Origin: Chryseobacterium sp. MYb264 | GTDB lineage: Bacteria; Bacteroidota; Bacteroidia; Flavobacteriales; Weeksellaceae | Direction: 5' to 3' | Length of the DNA: 64,000 bases | NCBI RefSeq assembly: GCF_035974275.1 | Contig: NZ_CP142422.1 | Coordinates: 1,860,001-1,924,000, forward strand | Shown: one piece after another, positions 53,510 to 62,180 of the stretch | Layout of the letters: every line of letters begins with the position of its first letter | Numbering within the stretch: the stretch's first letter is position 1 | The notes under the pieces: generated by a model | The model's input: only the letters and a program-made list of their open reading frames with translations | Told to the model about the DNA's origin: nothing | Databases searched by the model: none | Position numbers and translations under genes: made by a program

Positions 53510-54898
53510 TTATGAAACAGCCATAGCGGCTTTTTTTATTTTAGTTTCTTTTACAATCAGATAGGCTAAAATTCCCAATGCGATAACGGCATATCCGATC
53601 AGGATTTCCAGACTTAGGCTTCCTACAGCAAATTCTGAAGGGAAGATCTGACTCATTAATGTCATAAAAGACAATCCAATTCCTGCTCCTAAAAAGTAGC
53701 TTGTGGTACTTAAACTTGATGCGACTCCGTAATGGGAAGGCTGAATGTCCTGAATTCCTAAAATTGATAAACCCGTGAAACAGAACGTCATTCCGATTCC
53801 TGAAATACAGGCAGCTCCCAATAAAACAATTGCTAATGGATGCCCTGTGTACACAGAAATGAACAGTAATGATGAGCCCAACAACATGAATGACCAGCCC
53901 AAAATACCAAGCTTTGTAGGATTTAGTCTTTTGGAAATATGCGGCAATACAAACTTTGAAACCAACGCCGATAAAATACTAAATGGAACCAAGAGTAAGC
54001 CCGCCGATGCCGAACTGTGATGCATATCTTTCTGCAACATCAGGGAAATCAGGAATAAAAATCCGATAAAAAATGCTCCCAACGTGAAGAAAACAATATT
54101 GGCAACCATCAACGATCTTTGTTTTACCAATTGAAGATCAATCAAGGGTTGGGAAATTGTTTTTAATCGATAGAAAACCAATCCTAACAAAAGAACAGAT
54201 AATGCTAAAGATCCGATAATCAAGAACGGATGTTCTTTGATCTGAATCAATTCGTGTGTTCCGTAAGTTAAACTCAATAATCCCAATACTAATAAGATTC
54301 CTGAGACGAAATCGGTATTCTGAGGTTTTTCATTTCTTTCGTCTTTCGGTAAAAACTGATAAGACAAAATCAGGGTAAAGAAAAGAATGGGAACATTGAT
54401 GAGAAATACCCAGTGCCAGCTTAAATACGTGGTAATAATTCCGCCAATTGACAATCCGCTTCCCGAACCGATCGCCGCAAAAGAACTGAAAATCCCCACT
54501 GCTTTATTCCTCTCCTGCTCTTCTCTGAAAGTATTGGTGACAATCGACATCGCAGACGGCATGATGAAAGCTGCGCCCAATCCCTGTAACGCTCTGAAAA
54601 TAGCTAAAGTTTCAAAACTGGTAGATAATCCGGCTCCCAGTGAGGTCAGCATAAAGATCAATCCGCCAATCAGGAAAATCTTTTTTCGTCCGATTTGATC
54701 AGACAGTTTACCGCCAATAATCAAAAAACCTCCAAAAAACAATACATACAAGGTCTGTAACCATTGTACGGTAGAAGCATTGATGTTGAACTGTTCCTGA
54801 ATGGAAGGAATCGTTAAATTAATAATGGCAATATCCAAAGCCTCCACAAATGTCCCAATTGATGCCAGTATTAAAATGATATTTTTCCTTGAGTTCAT
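53510..54898 (-). CDS. DHA2-type MFS drug exporter (EmrB/QacA-like)
   Basis: A 462-residue inner-membrane exporter with about fourteen helices. Visible motifs are the N-terminal SIGTFVEALDIAIINLTIPS, the loop GKLSDQIGRKKIFLIGG (motif A), ALQGLGAAFIMPSAMSIVTN (motif B) and IGSGSGLSIGGIITTYLSW (motif C, antiporter). The ATG at 54898 gives the natural MNSRKN start; the extra upstream TTG is unlikely. It is divergent from an Lrp/AsnC regulator 143 bp away. Likely exports drugs or amino-acid-like compounds using protons. Confidence 0.9.
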   Translation of the reverse strand: MNSRKNIILILASIGTFVEALDIAIINLTIPSIQEQFNINASTVQWLQTLYVLFFGGFLIIGGKLSDQIGRKKIFLIGGLIFMLTSLGAGLSTSFETLAIFRALQGLGAAFIMPSAMSIVTNTFREEQERNKAVGIFSSFAAIGSGSGLSIGGIITTYLSWHWVFLINVPILFFTLILSYQFLPKDERNEKPQNTDFVSGILLVLGLLSLTYGTHELIQIKEHPFLIIGSLALSVLLLGLVFYRLKTISQPLIDLQLVKQRSLMVANIVFFTLGAFFIGFLFLISLMLQKDMHHSSASAGLLLVPFSILSALVSKFVLPHISKRLNPTKLGILGWSFMLLGSSLLFISVYTGHPLAIVLLGAACISGIGMTFCFTGLSILGIQDIQPSHYGVASSLSTTSYFLGAGIGLSFMTLMSQIFPSEFAVGSLSLEILIGYAVIALGILAYLIVKETKIKKAAMAVS

Positions 54899-55041
54899 AC
54901 AGTTCAAATTTTCTGCAAAATTAAAATTAACAGAACATTTATAAAAATTATATGGTAAATTTGGAACATATTTATTTCAATCATCCAACGAAAAGAACAT
55001 TTATCCTATTTAATATTGTTTAACCATTAAAAACAGAACAA

Positions 55042-55512
55042 ATGGCTACAGAAAATTATACGCTTGACGAAAAAGATCTTTCAATCCTGAGGCTTTTACA
55101 GAAAGATGCCAAACTGAGTGTACGGGATATTTCAGCAAGAATCAATCTTAGTCCGACACCTACACACGAACGTATTAAACGAATGGAAAAAGCCGGAATT
55201 ATTAAAGAATATACGACTGTTCTCGACCGTAAAAAGGTAAATAAAGGCATGATGGTAATCTGTATGATTGCATTAAATGTTCACAATAAAAAAATGGCGG
55301 GACAGTTCATTGAAGAAGTCAGCAAACTGAAGGAAGTGGTTGAATTTTATAATATCAGTGGGGATTTTGATTTTATGCTAAAAATTCTGGCTCCGAATAT
55401 GGATGAATTTCATGAGTTTTTCGTGAATAAACTTTCTGAAATTGAAGGAATCGGACAAACGAAGAGTATTTTTGTGATGAACAGCATTAAGGAAAGCGTG
55501 CAAATTTTGTAG
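55042..55512 (+). CDS. Lrp/AsnC family transcriptional regulator
   Basis: A 156-residue Lrp/AsnC regulator: N-terminal helix-turn-helix (DEKDLSILRLLQKDAKLSVR, INLSPTPTHERIKRMEKAGI) and C-terminal RAM ligand-binding domain (VVEFYNISGDFDFMLKILA, EIEGIGQTKSIFVM). It is divergent from the DHA2 exporter and probably regulates it in response to an amino acid. The length is standard. The ligand is unknown. Confidence 0.92.
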   Translation: MATENYTLDEKDLSILRLLQKDAKLSVRDISARINLSPTPTHERIKRMEKAGIIKEYTTVLDRKKVNKGMMVICMIALNVHNKKMAGQFIEEVSKLKEVVEFYNISGDFDFMLKILAPNMDEFHEFFVNKLSEIEGIGQTKSIFVMNSIKESVQIL

Positions 55513-55810
55513 AATGTTTTTCATTAAACTTTTTTACCACAAAAGAAACAAAAGATTTTAGCACTTTAGTTATTTTAAGTTTAATACCTAAATAAAAAAA
55601 GATCACATAAGTTAAAAAAATCTTTGATTTTTTCTTTTTGCAGACTTTTGAAATACTTTAAATAAATCCAATAAGATCTTTTGCTTATTTTGCGGCTAAA
55701 TTTAAAATTAGTTTAAACAAACTTATTATTAAATTACGCATTTAAGGGATTTTTAAGCATATTTGTTTTAATTTCAATTCGAAATTTTGTAAATTGAAGC
55801 ATCATTAAAT
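55513..55810. other. AT-rich gene-free stretch left of the IS5 element
   Basis: Holds a degenerate TTTTTACCACAAAAGAAAC phrase and, at its right end, CATATTTG and AAATTTTG near 55757-55790 that could be the promoter of the methyltransferase gene now separated from it by the IS. No gene is seen. Confidence 0.4.
55807..55810. repeat. Possible target duplication, left (AAAT)
   Basis: AAAT precedes the left IS end and recurs at 57280-57283 after the right end; 4 bp fits the IS5 family. Confidence 0.5.
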
Positions 55811-57279
55811 AGTCGCTCCTTAAAAAGCTGTTTTTTGACTTTGAAAATTATATTTGCCTAAAAAGATTCGGAGAACAAGTTCGAGCCAAAGAAGAATTTG
55901 TTGTTTGATTTGATTCAATCTCATCTTCAAATTGTATCCAATCCCTGCTAATAATGCATTATTAATATCTCCAGCCACTCCTTTCAGGAAGTTTAATCCT
56001 AAGGAGTGGTTTCTTTTTAAATGAGAGATACAAGGTTCTATGGCTGCTCTTGCCCGGAATCTTAATCTGGCTACTTGTTGCCCATATTTTGTTTTTTCTT
56101 TTTTTGCGGGAAGCAAAATTGCTGTTCCTTCCACTTCTTTGATTCCTTTAAATCCTCTGTCTGTAGTGGCTTTCGTAGGTCTTGTTCCGCCAACGGATTT
56201 TCTTACCCTCTCACTCTGTGCCAATGATTCTTCAAGAGTTTTACTATCGTGAGGATTGCCAGAAAATCTCTTTACCGAGCTGATGATCCCTGTTTTCCGA
56301 CCTCTTACTACTGCTACTTTTGTCCCAAACTCGTATGCTTTTCCCGATTTTCCTTTCGCAATACACGCAACTTGTGGCTCGTGAAGACTGTAAATTTTAT
56401 CTTTCGTGGTACGTTCTTGGGTGAGTGCTTTAAGGTAAATTTTAAAAACGTCTTCGTAGCCTTTCAAAACATCTTTAGGAAGTTTTCTTTCCAATTCCCG
56501 AAGAACTCTTTTACCAATCGTCCTGAGCTTTTTCCTCGCCATTTTTGCCTTCTTCTGTCTTCTGGGATGATGTCCAAAAAAAGCGTCCCGCAATAATTGT
56601 TTGCTCACTCTTCTGTAGCTTTGTCTTTGTACAACGCTCTCTTTTTCTGCTATTTTTCTACAATTGTCGATTACTTTTTTTGCTAATTTGGCATCGGTAG
56701 GAAAGGTAATGTTCTTCTCCTGAACCGTCGTATCTACCTGAACTTCATCTTCTGTTTTGGCTTTGGGATGGAGAGAAACGCTTTGTCCCAAAAGAAATTC
56801 CAAACCCTTATCTCCAATTCTTTTTCTGAAGTGTACAAAATTGCTCGGATCGAAAGGCTGCTCTGTCTGGAAAAAGGTTTCTCCGGTAAAATATTGCCAA
56901 TACGCATTCTCAATCCATCTCTCTATTACACTTTCATCACTTTCTTTAAACATTTCCTTGAGCAAAAGCATTCCTGCTATTTTACGGATAGCAATAGAAG
57001 GTCTTCCGTTTTCTGAAAATAATTTCTCAAACTCTGACTCCATTTTATCCCAGGAAATCTCCCCAGCTAATTTTACCACCGGATGCTCCATATTAATAAG
57101 CTCCGTAAGCCTGGTCTTGAATAAATTCTGCTGTAAATCCTCTCTTATTTTGCCTAACATTTTGCCACTTTTTATATCCTAAAAATACAATTTATTGCAA
57201 TTTTTTACAACGATTTTTTACGAAATATAAGTGCATAAAACTGATAATCAAAATATTACTTGGTTTTTAAGGAATGACT
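55811..57279 (-). mobile_element. Insertion sequence of the IS5 type
   Basis: A 1469-bp element. Ends read inward are AGTCGCTCCTTAAAAAGC and AGTCATTCCTTAAAAACC, matching at 15 of 18 positions. One transposase gene fills it on the minus strand, its stop codon lying in the left repeat. The flanks carry a possible AAAT duplication. It sits 13 bp upstream of the tam-like methyltransferase ATG. Confidence 0.85.
55820..57160 (-). CDS. IS5 family transposase
   Basis: A 446-residue transposase. N-terminal blocks HPVVKLAGEISWDKMESEF, GRPSIAIRKIAGMLLLKEMF and FDPSNFVHFRKRIGDKGLEF belong to the DUF772 domain. The catalytic part holds VQVDTTVQEKNITFPTDAKL (first Asp), TKATTDRGFKGI (second Asp) and RARAAIEPCISHLKRNHSLG (Glu). 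The frame is intact from the ATG at 57160 and ends in the left terminal repeat. It is a different group from the element at 9887. Confidence 0.92.
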   Translation of the reverse strand: MLGKIREDLQQNLFKTRLTELINMEHPVVKLAGEISWDKMESEFEKLFSENGRPSIAIRKIAGMLLLKEMFKESDESVIERWIENAYWQYFTGETFFQTEQPFDPSNFVHFRKRIGDKGLEFLLGQSVSLHPKAKTEDEVQVDTTVQEKNITFPTDAKLAKKVIDNCRKIAEKESVVQRQSYRRVSKQLLRDAFFGHHPRRQKKAKMARKKLRTIGKRVLRELERKLPKDVLKGYEDVFKIYLKALTQERTTKDKIYSLHEPQVACIAKGKSGKAYEFGTKVAVVRGRKTGIISSVKRFSGNPHDSKTLEESLAQSERVRKSVGGTRPTKATTDRGFKGIKEVEGTAILLPAKKEKTKYGQQVARLRFRARAAIEPCISHLKRNHSLGLNFLKGVAGDINNALLAGIGYNLKMRLNQIKQQILLWLELVLRIFLGKYNFQSQKTAF

Positions 57280-57292
57280 AAATATACAAATT

Positions 57293-58060
57293 ATGCCTTG
57301 GAATCCTGATGTTTACAATCAATTTAAAAATATTCGTTTTAAACCTTTTTTTGACCTTTCAGATCTGATTCAGAATAAAGGCAATATGAAAGCCATTGAT
57401 TTGGGTTGCGGAACAGGCGAACAAACCGCCATTCTTGCAGAACGATTTGAGCAGGCTCATTTTATAGGAATTGATTCTTCTGCAGAAATGCTGGAAAAAT
57501 CAAAAACGCTGGAAGCCGAAAATCTACATTTCAGACAGGCAACAACGGAAGAAATTCTCGACAGTAACGAAAACTGGGATTTAATATTCAGTAACGCAGC
57601 ATTACAATGGTCGGACGATCATGAAACATTGTTTCCAAAGTTGATTTCCAAACTGAATAAAAGCGGACAATTAGCAATACAAATGCCTTATCAGCCTGGA
57701 AATATTCTGAATAAAATTTTACTTGAAATGGGCAATGAAGAGCCTTTCAAAACCCAACTGAACCATTGGAACCGCGCTTCGACTGTGCTTACTCTGGATG
57801 AATATGCGCAGATTTTATTTGATAATGACATTGAAGATATAAATATTTCACAAAAAGTCTATCCAGTTATCGCAGAAGATCATGAAACATTGTTTAATTT
57901 CATTTCCGGATCGGCTCTTATTCCTTATCTGGAAAGGCTGAGTGAAGAAAATCAGCAGACATTTATTGCTGAATTTAAGAAAAGAATTGCTATTAATTTC
58001 CCAAAACTTCCTGCAATCTATTCTTTTAAAAGAATTTTGATGTACGGAAGAAAAAAATAA
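57293..58060 (+). CDS. tam: Trans-aconitate 2-methyltransferase-like SAM methyltransferase
   Basis: A 255-residue class I methyltransferase with the Tam signature start MPWNPDVYNQFKNIRFKPFF, the SAM motif AIDLGCGTGEQTAILAERF near residue 34, an acidic strand FIGIDSSAEMLEKS, and WDLIFSNAALQWSDDHETL near 95. Tam methylates trans-aconitate, a by-product that blocks aconitase. The ATG lies 13 bp beyond an IS5 element, so its original promoter and most of its leader are separated from it; expression may now depend on the IS. A bidirectional terminator follows. The substrate is by family resemblance. Confidence 0.85.
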   Translation: MPWNPDVYNQFKNIRFKPFFDLSDLIQNKGNMKAIDLGCGTGEQTAILAERFEQAHFIGIDSSAEMLEKSKTLEAENLHFRQATTEEILDSNENWDLIFSNAALQWSDDHETLFPKLISKLNKSGQLAIQMPYQPGNILNKILLEMGNEEPFKTQLNHWNRASTVLTLDEYAQILFDNDIEDINISQKVYPVIAEDHETLFNFISGSALIPYLERLSEENQQTFIAEFKKRIAINFPKLPAIYSFKRILMYGRKK

Positions 58061-58063
58061 ATT

Positions 58064-58098
58064 AAAAAACGCGGCTTAAACATAATAAGCCGCTTTTT
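58064..58098. terminator. Bidirectional terminator between the methyltransferase and SIP genes
   Basis: AAAAAAC, GCGGCTTA (58071-58078), loop, TAAGCCGC (58086-58093), TTTTT: terminators for both convergent genes. Confidence 0.88.
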
Positions 58099-58107
58099 AA
58101 TTAAATT

Positions 58108-58830
58108 TTACAGTCCTTTTTTCCCTTCTATCCAGTATGCTTGGGATTTTATACATTTTGGTGAAACACCTTTCAATTTTAAAAATTTCCTTACGATATT
58201 CATGGTTTGTCCGTTTCCTGTAAGGTAAAATACCACCTCATCGTTTTGAACGGCTTGCTTTTCTTCCTGTAAAAATTCAGTTAAAGCTTCAATAATTTTC
58301 ATTGAATCATTTTTATCCGCGTGATACCCATATAAACCGAGGGTTTCCAATGATTCAGGATTTTCCAGTTCATGGAGACAGACAAAAACCGATTCGCTCT
58401 CTTCCGCTGCTTCTTTAATGGAAAGAGAAGTTCCCAACGATGTTTCATCCCCAATTGAAAAATGAATTTTAGCTTCATGATTGAAAAACTTTTTTCCTCT
58501 GGGAATCAAAATTTTCAATGTATTATTTTCTGATAACTGACTGATGAAAGAACTTCCCGCCGCCGTTTCGTTATGCACATGAAAAACAACTTCAAAGCAA
58601 CCGTCTTTTTCGTTAAAATTAAATGGCGAGTAATTACGGAAATCCCTTTCATTAATTCGGATCCCGATGGCATAAGCCGGCTCAAAATAAATACCTTCCA
58701 AATCTGTTTTAAACTGAATTTTCCTTAAATTTTCTGATATATTTTCAACCTTTGTAATGATGCATTCTCTGAACTTGGATGACAAAACATTTTCCACCGC
58801 ATCATTAATCCATTTTGGTAAACTAGCCAT
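58108..58830 (-). CDS. Siderophore-interacting protein (ferric-siderophore reductase family)
   Basis: A 240-residue flavoprotein of the SIP family: FAD-binding block FRNYSPFNFN near residue 65, and an NAD(P)H-binding half with FSIGDETSLGTSLSIKEAAE and VVFYLTGNGQTMNIVRKFLK. Such proteins reduce ferric siderophores or haem-like chelates to free iron in the cytoplasm. I place the start at 58830 (MASLPKW), a usual beginning for the family; the frame extends to an ATG at 58863. No siderophore receptor is adjacent. It is monocistronic. Confidence 0.82.
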   Translation of the reverse strand: MASLPKWINDAVENVLSSKFRECIITKVENISENLRKIQFKTDLEGIYFEPAYAIGIRINERDFRNYSPFNFNEKDGCFEVVFHVHNETAAGSSFISQLSENNTLKILIPRGKKFFNHEAKIHFSIGDETSLGTSLSIKEAAEESESVFVCLHELENPESLETLGLYGYHADKNDSMKIIEALTEFLQEEKQAVQNDEVVFYLTGNGQTMNIVRKFLKLKGVSPKCIKSQAYWIEGKKGL

Positions 58831-58863
58831 ATTTTTTATTGCAAAGGAAGCCGTAAAACCCAT

Positions 58864-59155
58864 ATGCGAAAATAGATTTTTCAGGGTAAAAGTTGGACTA
58901 TTCGTGGTTTATGTCAAATCCTATAAAATTGTTATGATTGATTTTTACCGCAAAAGGAATTTAAAAGCTTTACGCTAAAGGCTGACAAAAGCAAACAAAA
59001 CAAATCGTTTTAAACATCCACAGAAAATCAAAGATTTTCAAGAAACTTAGGTGCTCTTTTATACAGAAAGAAAGTAAACTTAAACTTCTAAAGTGTCAAA
59101 AATTTTTGTGGCTTTTGTGGTTAAAAATTTCAAAGTTTCCCTTAGTAATGTTAAA
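58864..59155. other. Gene-free stretch between SIP and AraC genes
   Basis: Contains TTTTTACCGCAAAAGGAATT and TTTACGCTAAAGGCTGACAAAA, degenerate relatives of 24145-24200, plus a GTGGCTTTTGTGGTTAAAAA phrase. No gene is seen. Confidence 0.45.
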
Positions 59156-60016
59156 TTACTTTTTATTCTTATCCCGAAATTCTGACGGTGACAGGTTTTC
59201 CAGTTTAGAAAATAAACGGCTGAAATACGTATGATCGCTGTAACCAATTTCGTATGCTATTTCCTTTATAGTAAGACTGGTAAAGACCAGCAATCTTTTA
59301 GCTTCCATTAAAATTTCCTGATGAATCCAGTGCTGTGTGGACTTCCCGGTTATTTCATGTACCGCTTCCGTTAAATAACCCCGGGAAATATTTAAAAATT
59401 CAGCGTAGGCTGATGGACTTTTCACTGATTTAAAATTTTTGCGCACCAGTATTCTGAAATCTCTGGTAAGTTCCCACATTCTGCCTTTAGAAGATACTTC
59501 TGCGGAATTTTCATGAGAATACCATTGCGCAAATGTTCCCATAAAAGAATTGAGTAACGACTGGGCGGTAAAAAAGCCTTCCTTAGATTCAAGCATCTCA
59601 TCCGTATACACATCACGAAGTAGCTCCGCGATGACGGCTACTTTTTTAACCTGATCCTTATGTAAAGACAATGGTTTTATTTCCATTAATGATTCTTCAA
59701 AAACCTGGCGAATAAGATCAGGAACCAGATCTGTCTTTACGGCAACAAACCATCCCGAAACTTCCTTCATAAAAAGCCCTTGATGCACCTGTCCCGGCAA
59801 AACACAGAACACCACAGCATCCTGTGCTTCAATGATATTAAAATCAACCATCATTTTCACATGGCCACTTTCCATGATCGTGAAAATATAATGACTGTCA
59901 CGATGAATTCCCTTATCAATTAAATGATCTTCGGTACTGTTAAGGGTTATTTTTTCCACCACAAACTGGTGTCGTGAAATATCACTTAGATCATAAGTCG
60001 GGATACTTTTTCTCAT
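59156..60016 (-). CDS. AraC family transcriptional regulator
   Basis: A 286-residue regulator: cupin-like N-terminus (DAVVFCVLPGQVHQGLFMKE) and C-terminal helix-turn-helix pair (SAYAEFLNISRGYLTEAVHE; LTIKEIAYEIGYSDHTYFSRLF), ending LSPSEFRDKNKK. No target gene is adjacent on the divergent side except a pseudogene, so it may once have controlled the oxidase now broken at 60394. The ligand is unknown. Confidence 0.9.
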   Translation of the reverse strand: MRKSIPTYDLSDISRHQFVVEKITLNSTEDHLIDKGIHRDSHYIFTIMESGHVKMMVDFNIIEAQDAVVFCVLPGQVHQGLFMKEVSGWFVAVKTDLVPDLIRQVFEESLMEIKPLSLHKDQVKKVAVIAELLRDVYTDEMLESKEGFFTAQSLLNSFMGTFAQWYSHENSAEVSSKGRMWELTRDFRILVRKNFKSVKSPSAYAEFLNISRGYLTEAVHEITGKSTQHWIHQEILMEAKRLLVFTSLTIKEIAYEIGYSDHTYFSRLFSKLENLSPSEFRDKNKK

Positions 60017-60393
60017 TAAACAAGTTGAAAATAATATAACGAAGATAGCAATACGTATTTATACCCAGCCCATGATTTACCGATTTATATGGCAAAATAG
60101 CCGGCCGCTTCTTCGTTACTTTGAAATACCATTGAATTTTAAATATTTTAAAACCTGAGTTCGATTAAAACAAATAATTTAAAATGTTGATTTTGAAATA
60201 GTTACTATACACCAATAGCATAACTTCAGCCCAATGATAAAATCACAAATCAAATAGGGGGCTTTAGTACAAATTGATTATAAATTTCGGCTAAAGCCTC
60301 CAGGAGTCTCATCTTTTTTAGACGGGCTGAAGCCCGTCCCTATTAATCTGATAGAATATTTTATGGATTGAGCTCAGGTTTAAACTAAAAATC
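60017..60393. other. Gene-free stretch upstream of the pseudogene
   Basis: Includes a TTCTTCGTTACTTTG (60108) promoter-like phrase also found before the DUF1826 gene, and the GGGCT/AGCCC dispersed palindrome. Confidence 0.45.
60290..60350. repeat. Dispersed palindrome, GACGGGCT-type
   Basis: GACGGGCT (60321-60328) and AGCCCGTC (60331-60338) form a hairpin followed by CCTATTAAT, matching the element at 6862-6888. Confidence 0.65.
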
Positions 60394-60706
60394 ATGAATA
60401 AAAACACTTCCTTAAATGCCGGAATGAGTTCCGGTTAAAAAACAAAAGTTATCATTATCGGAGCCGGAACTTGCGGACTATATACCGCCTTATCGTTTGG
60501 TAAAGGATAAAAAATTCAGTGCCGGCGATATGCTGATCTTTGATATGAATACTACCCTTGGCGGACGGTTAGAATCTGTCATCATGCCCCGAATGGACTT
60601 CTGGGAAGAATTAAGAGGCATGCGTTATCTGACTTCACAGGAAATTGTTACCACTCTGACCGAAGATTACCCTTCCCTTGAAAATCCAAAAAACGAATTC
60701 CTGTGA
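60394..60706 (+). pseudogene. Broken FAD-dependent (amine-oxidase-like) oxidoreductase, N-terminal remnant
   Basis: From the ATG at 60394 the frame reads MNKNTSLNAGMSSG then a stop, then KTKVIIIGAGTCGLYTALSF (a Rossmann FAD-binding motif GxGxxG-like) before another stop. In the next frame YRLVKDKKFSAGDMLIFDMN continues, with TTLGGRLESVIMP and GMRYLTSQEIVTTL, as in flavin amine oxidases (GGR motif). So there is an in-frame stop near 60437, a frameshift near 60484-60490, and a truncation after about residue 100 of roughly 500. It is a decayed gene. Confidence 0.75.
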
Positions 60707-60752
60707 AGTCAGATAAAAAGTACTATTCAGAATGGTAGATCAATAAAAACGA

Positions 60753-60784
60753 AACCGATCTGACATTTCAAGATTGGTTTCATT
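60753..60784 (+). terminator. Terminator-like hairpin after the pseudogene
   Basis: GAAACCGATCT and AGATTGGTTTC pair around GACATTTCA, followed by a T-rich tail. Confidence 0.6.
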
Positions 60785-60806
60785 GTTTTATTGTTTATTT
60801 CTTCGT

Positions 60807-60814
60807 TACTTTTG
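60807..60814 (+). promoter_or_regulatory. -7 promoter element of the DUF1826 gene
   Basis: TACTTTTG matches TAnnTTTG exactly and lies 36 bases before the ATG at 60851, excluding the upstream TTG start at 60791. Confidence 0.6.
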
Positions 60815-60850
60815 CATTGGGTTTACCCTATTCGGTGCGCCTTCAATTTT

Positions 60851-61549
60851 ATGGATCATCAATTTTCTGATAACAGCCAAATCGGTATCGTTTCCTCTTT
60901 TTCTGACCTTGTGATTTCTCATTTTAAAGGTGAAATGAATGCGCTTTGCTGGAATAGAAATCTTGAAGGAGATTTTAAAGAAATTGTTTCTCAACTTCAA
61001 CTGAAAGACAATATTACCGAAGTTTCTGCTGAAGATCTTTTAGCATTAACACTATCTGAAAAAGGCGATATCGCGAGACAAACTATTTTAAATGATCTGC
61101 AGTTATTGAGTGACTTTGGAGCTTCACCATCCCTTAATTTGCTTAAAAATTATGAAAGAGATGATGAATTTGATTTCATTTCCACCGATGTCTACTCATT
61201 TCATGTTGACCGCTCACCCATCGGAACCGATACTTTTTTATGTACTTATTACGGTGCAGCAAGTGACATTATTCCAAATCATCAGGTAACACAAAAAATT
61301 CTCATTCCTGAAATCCGCGAAAAGCTTAAAGAGCTGCATCAGGATTCTGAAGGAGATTTTGAGACTTTTCTGACAGAGTATTTTTTCGATCTTCATTATG
61401 AACCTCACCATGGTGCCAAACCTCTCAATTTAGGATTGGGGCATCTTTGGAGACTGGCTGTAGATCATCCTGAACAAAAAGTTTTGCCGTGCGTACACAG
61501 AGCGCCCGCAGAAAACGACGGAGAATACAGGCTGCTTCTTATTTGTTAA
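60851..61549 (+). CDS. DUF1826 family protein
   Basis: A 232-residue protein. The conserved CWNR near residue 35, YSFHVDRSPIGTDTFLCTYY near 118 and the end VHRAPAENDGEYRLLLIC match DUF1826, a family of unknown function with His and Asp residues arranged like a metal-dependent fold. In proteobacteria some members lie with zinc-limitation genes (from memory). No such neighbour is seen here. The ATG at 60851 agrees with the promoter. It is monocistronic and has no signal peptide. Confidence 0.78.
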   Translation: MDHQFSDNSQIGIVSSFSDLVISHFKGEMNALCWNRNLEGDFKEIVSQLQLKDNITEVSAEDLLALTLSEKGDIARQTILNDLQLLSDFGASPSLNLLKNYERDDEFDFISTDVYSFHVDRSPIGTDTFLCTYYGAASDIIPNHQVTQKILIPEIREKLKELHQDSEGDFETFLTEYFFDLHYEPHHGAKPLNLGLGHLWRLAVDHPEQKVLPCVHRAPAENDGEYRLLLIC

Positions 61550-61689
61550 AAACGGAGACTAGACTGTTGATTATATTTTTGTCTCTCGCTGATTTTGCAG
61601 ATGACGCAGATTTTAAAATTTCAAAAATGAAAACTGTCAAAGATTTAAAAAACAGCATCCTTCGTGCATCCTTGCCAAAAAGCAGCTGC
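61550..61689. repeat. Dispersed CGCAGAT phrases
   Basis: CTCTCGCTGATTTTGCAGAT and GACGCAGATTTTAAA follow the DUF1826 gene and resemble 6243-6275. No gene is seen. Confidence 0.5.
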
Positions 61690-62166
61690 ATATGCGTTCC
61701 GTAATTTTATCTTTGATAAAATCTCTGCGTCTTAAAAACATAAAGTATTAAAATAATCTTTGCGACTTTGCGATAAACCAACAAAAAAAAATTCGTGCAT
61801 TCGGGGCAAAAAGACAATCCACAATTTTATCTTTGATAAAATCTTTGCGTCTTAAAAACATAAAGTATTAAAATAATCTTTGCGACTTTGCGATAAACCA
61901 ACAAAAAAAAAGATTCGTGCATTCGTGACAAAAAGACACTCCACAATTTTATCTTTGATAAAATCCTTGCGACTTAAAAACATAAAGTATTAAAATAATC
62001 TTTGCGACTTTGCGATAAACCAACAAAAAAAAATTCGTGCATTCGGGGCAAAAAGACACTCCACAATTTTATCTTTGATAAAATCCTTGCGACTTAAAAA
62101 CATAAAGTATTAAAATAATCTTTGGGACTTTGCGATAAACCAACAAAAAAAATTCGTGCATTCGGG
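61690..62166 (-). repeat. Array B: about 120-bp tandem repeats (4 copies)
   Basis: Unit in plus orientation: CACAATTTTATCTTTGATAA-AATCCTTGCG, ACTTAAAAACATAAAGTATT, AAAATAATCTTTGCGACTTT, GCGATAAACCAACAAAAAAA, ATTCGTGCATTCGGGGC. Copy starts are near 61690, 61812, 61932 and 62054; period 120-122 bp. It is the reverse orientation of array A at 46691-47040. Confidence 0.93.
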
Positions 62167-62180
62167 GCTACAAAAACAAA

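Noticed and set aside
61489..61704. Open frame overlapping the DUF1826 end
   Set aside because: Out of frame with the real gene and extends into repeat material.
46691..62166. Integrated mobile element bounded by inverted arrays
   Set aside because: No integrase, attachment site, conjugation or phage genes lie between; genes inside are ordinary chromosomal types with unchanged composition.
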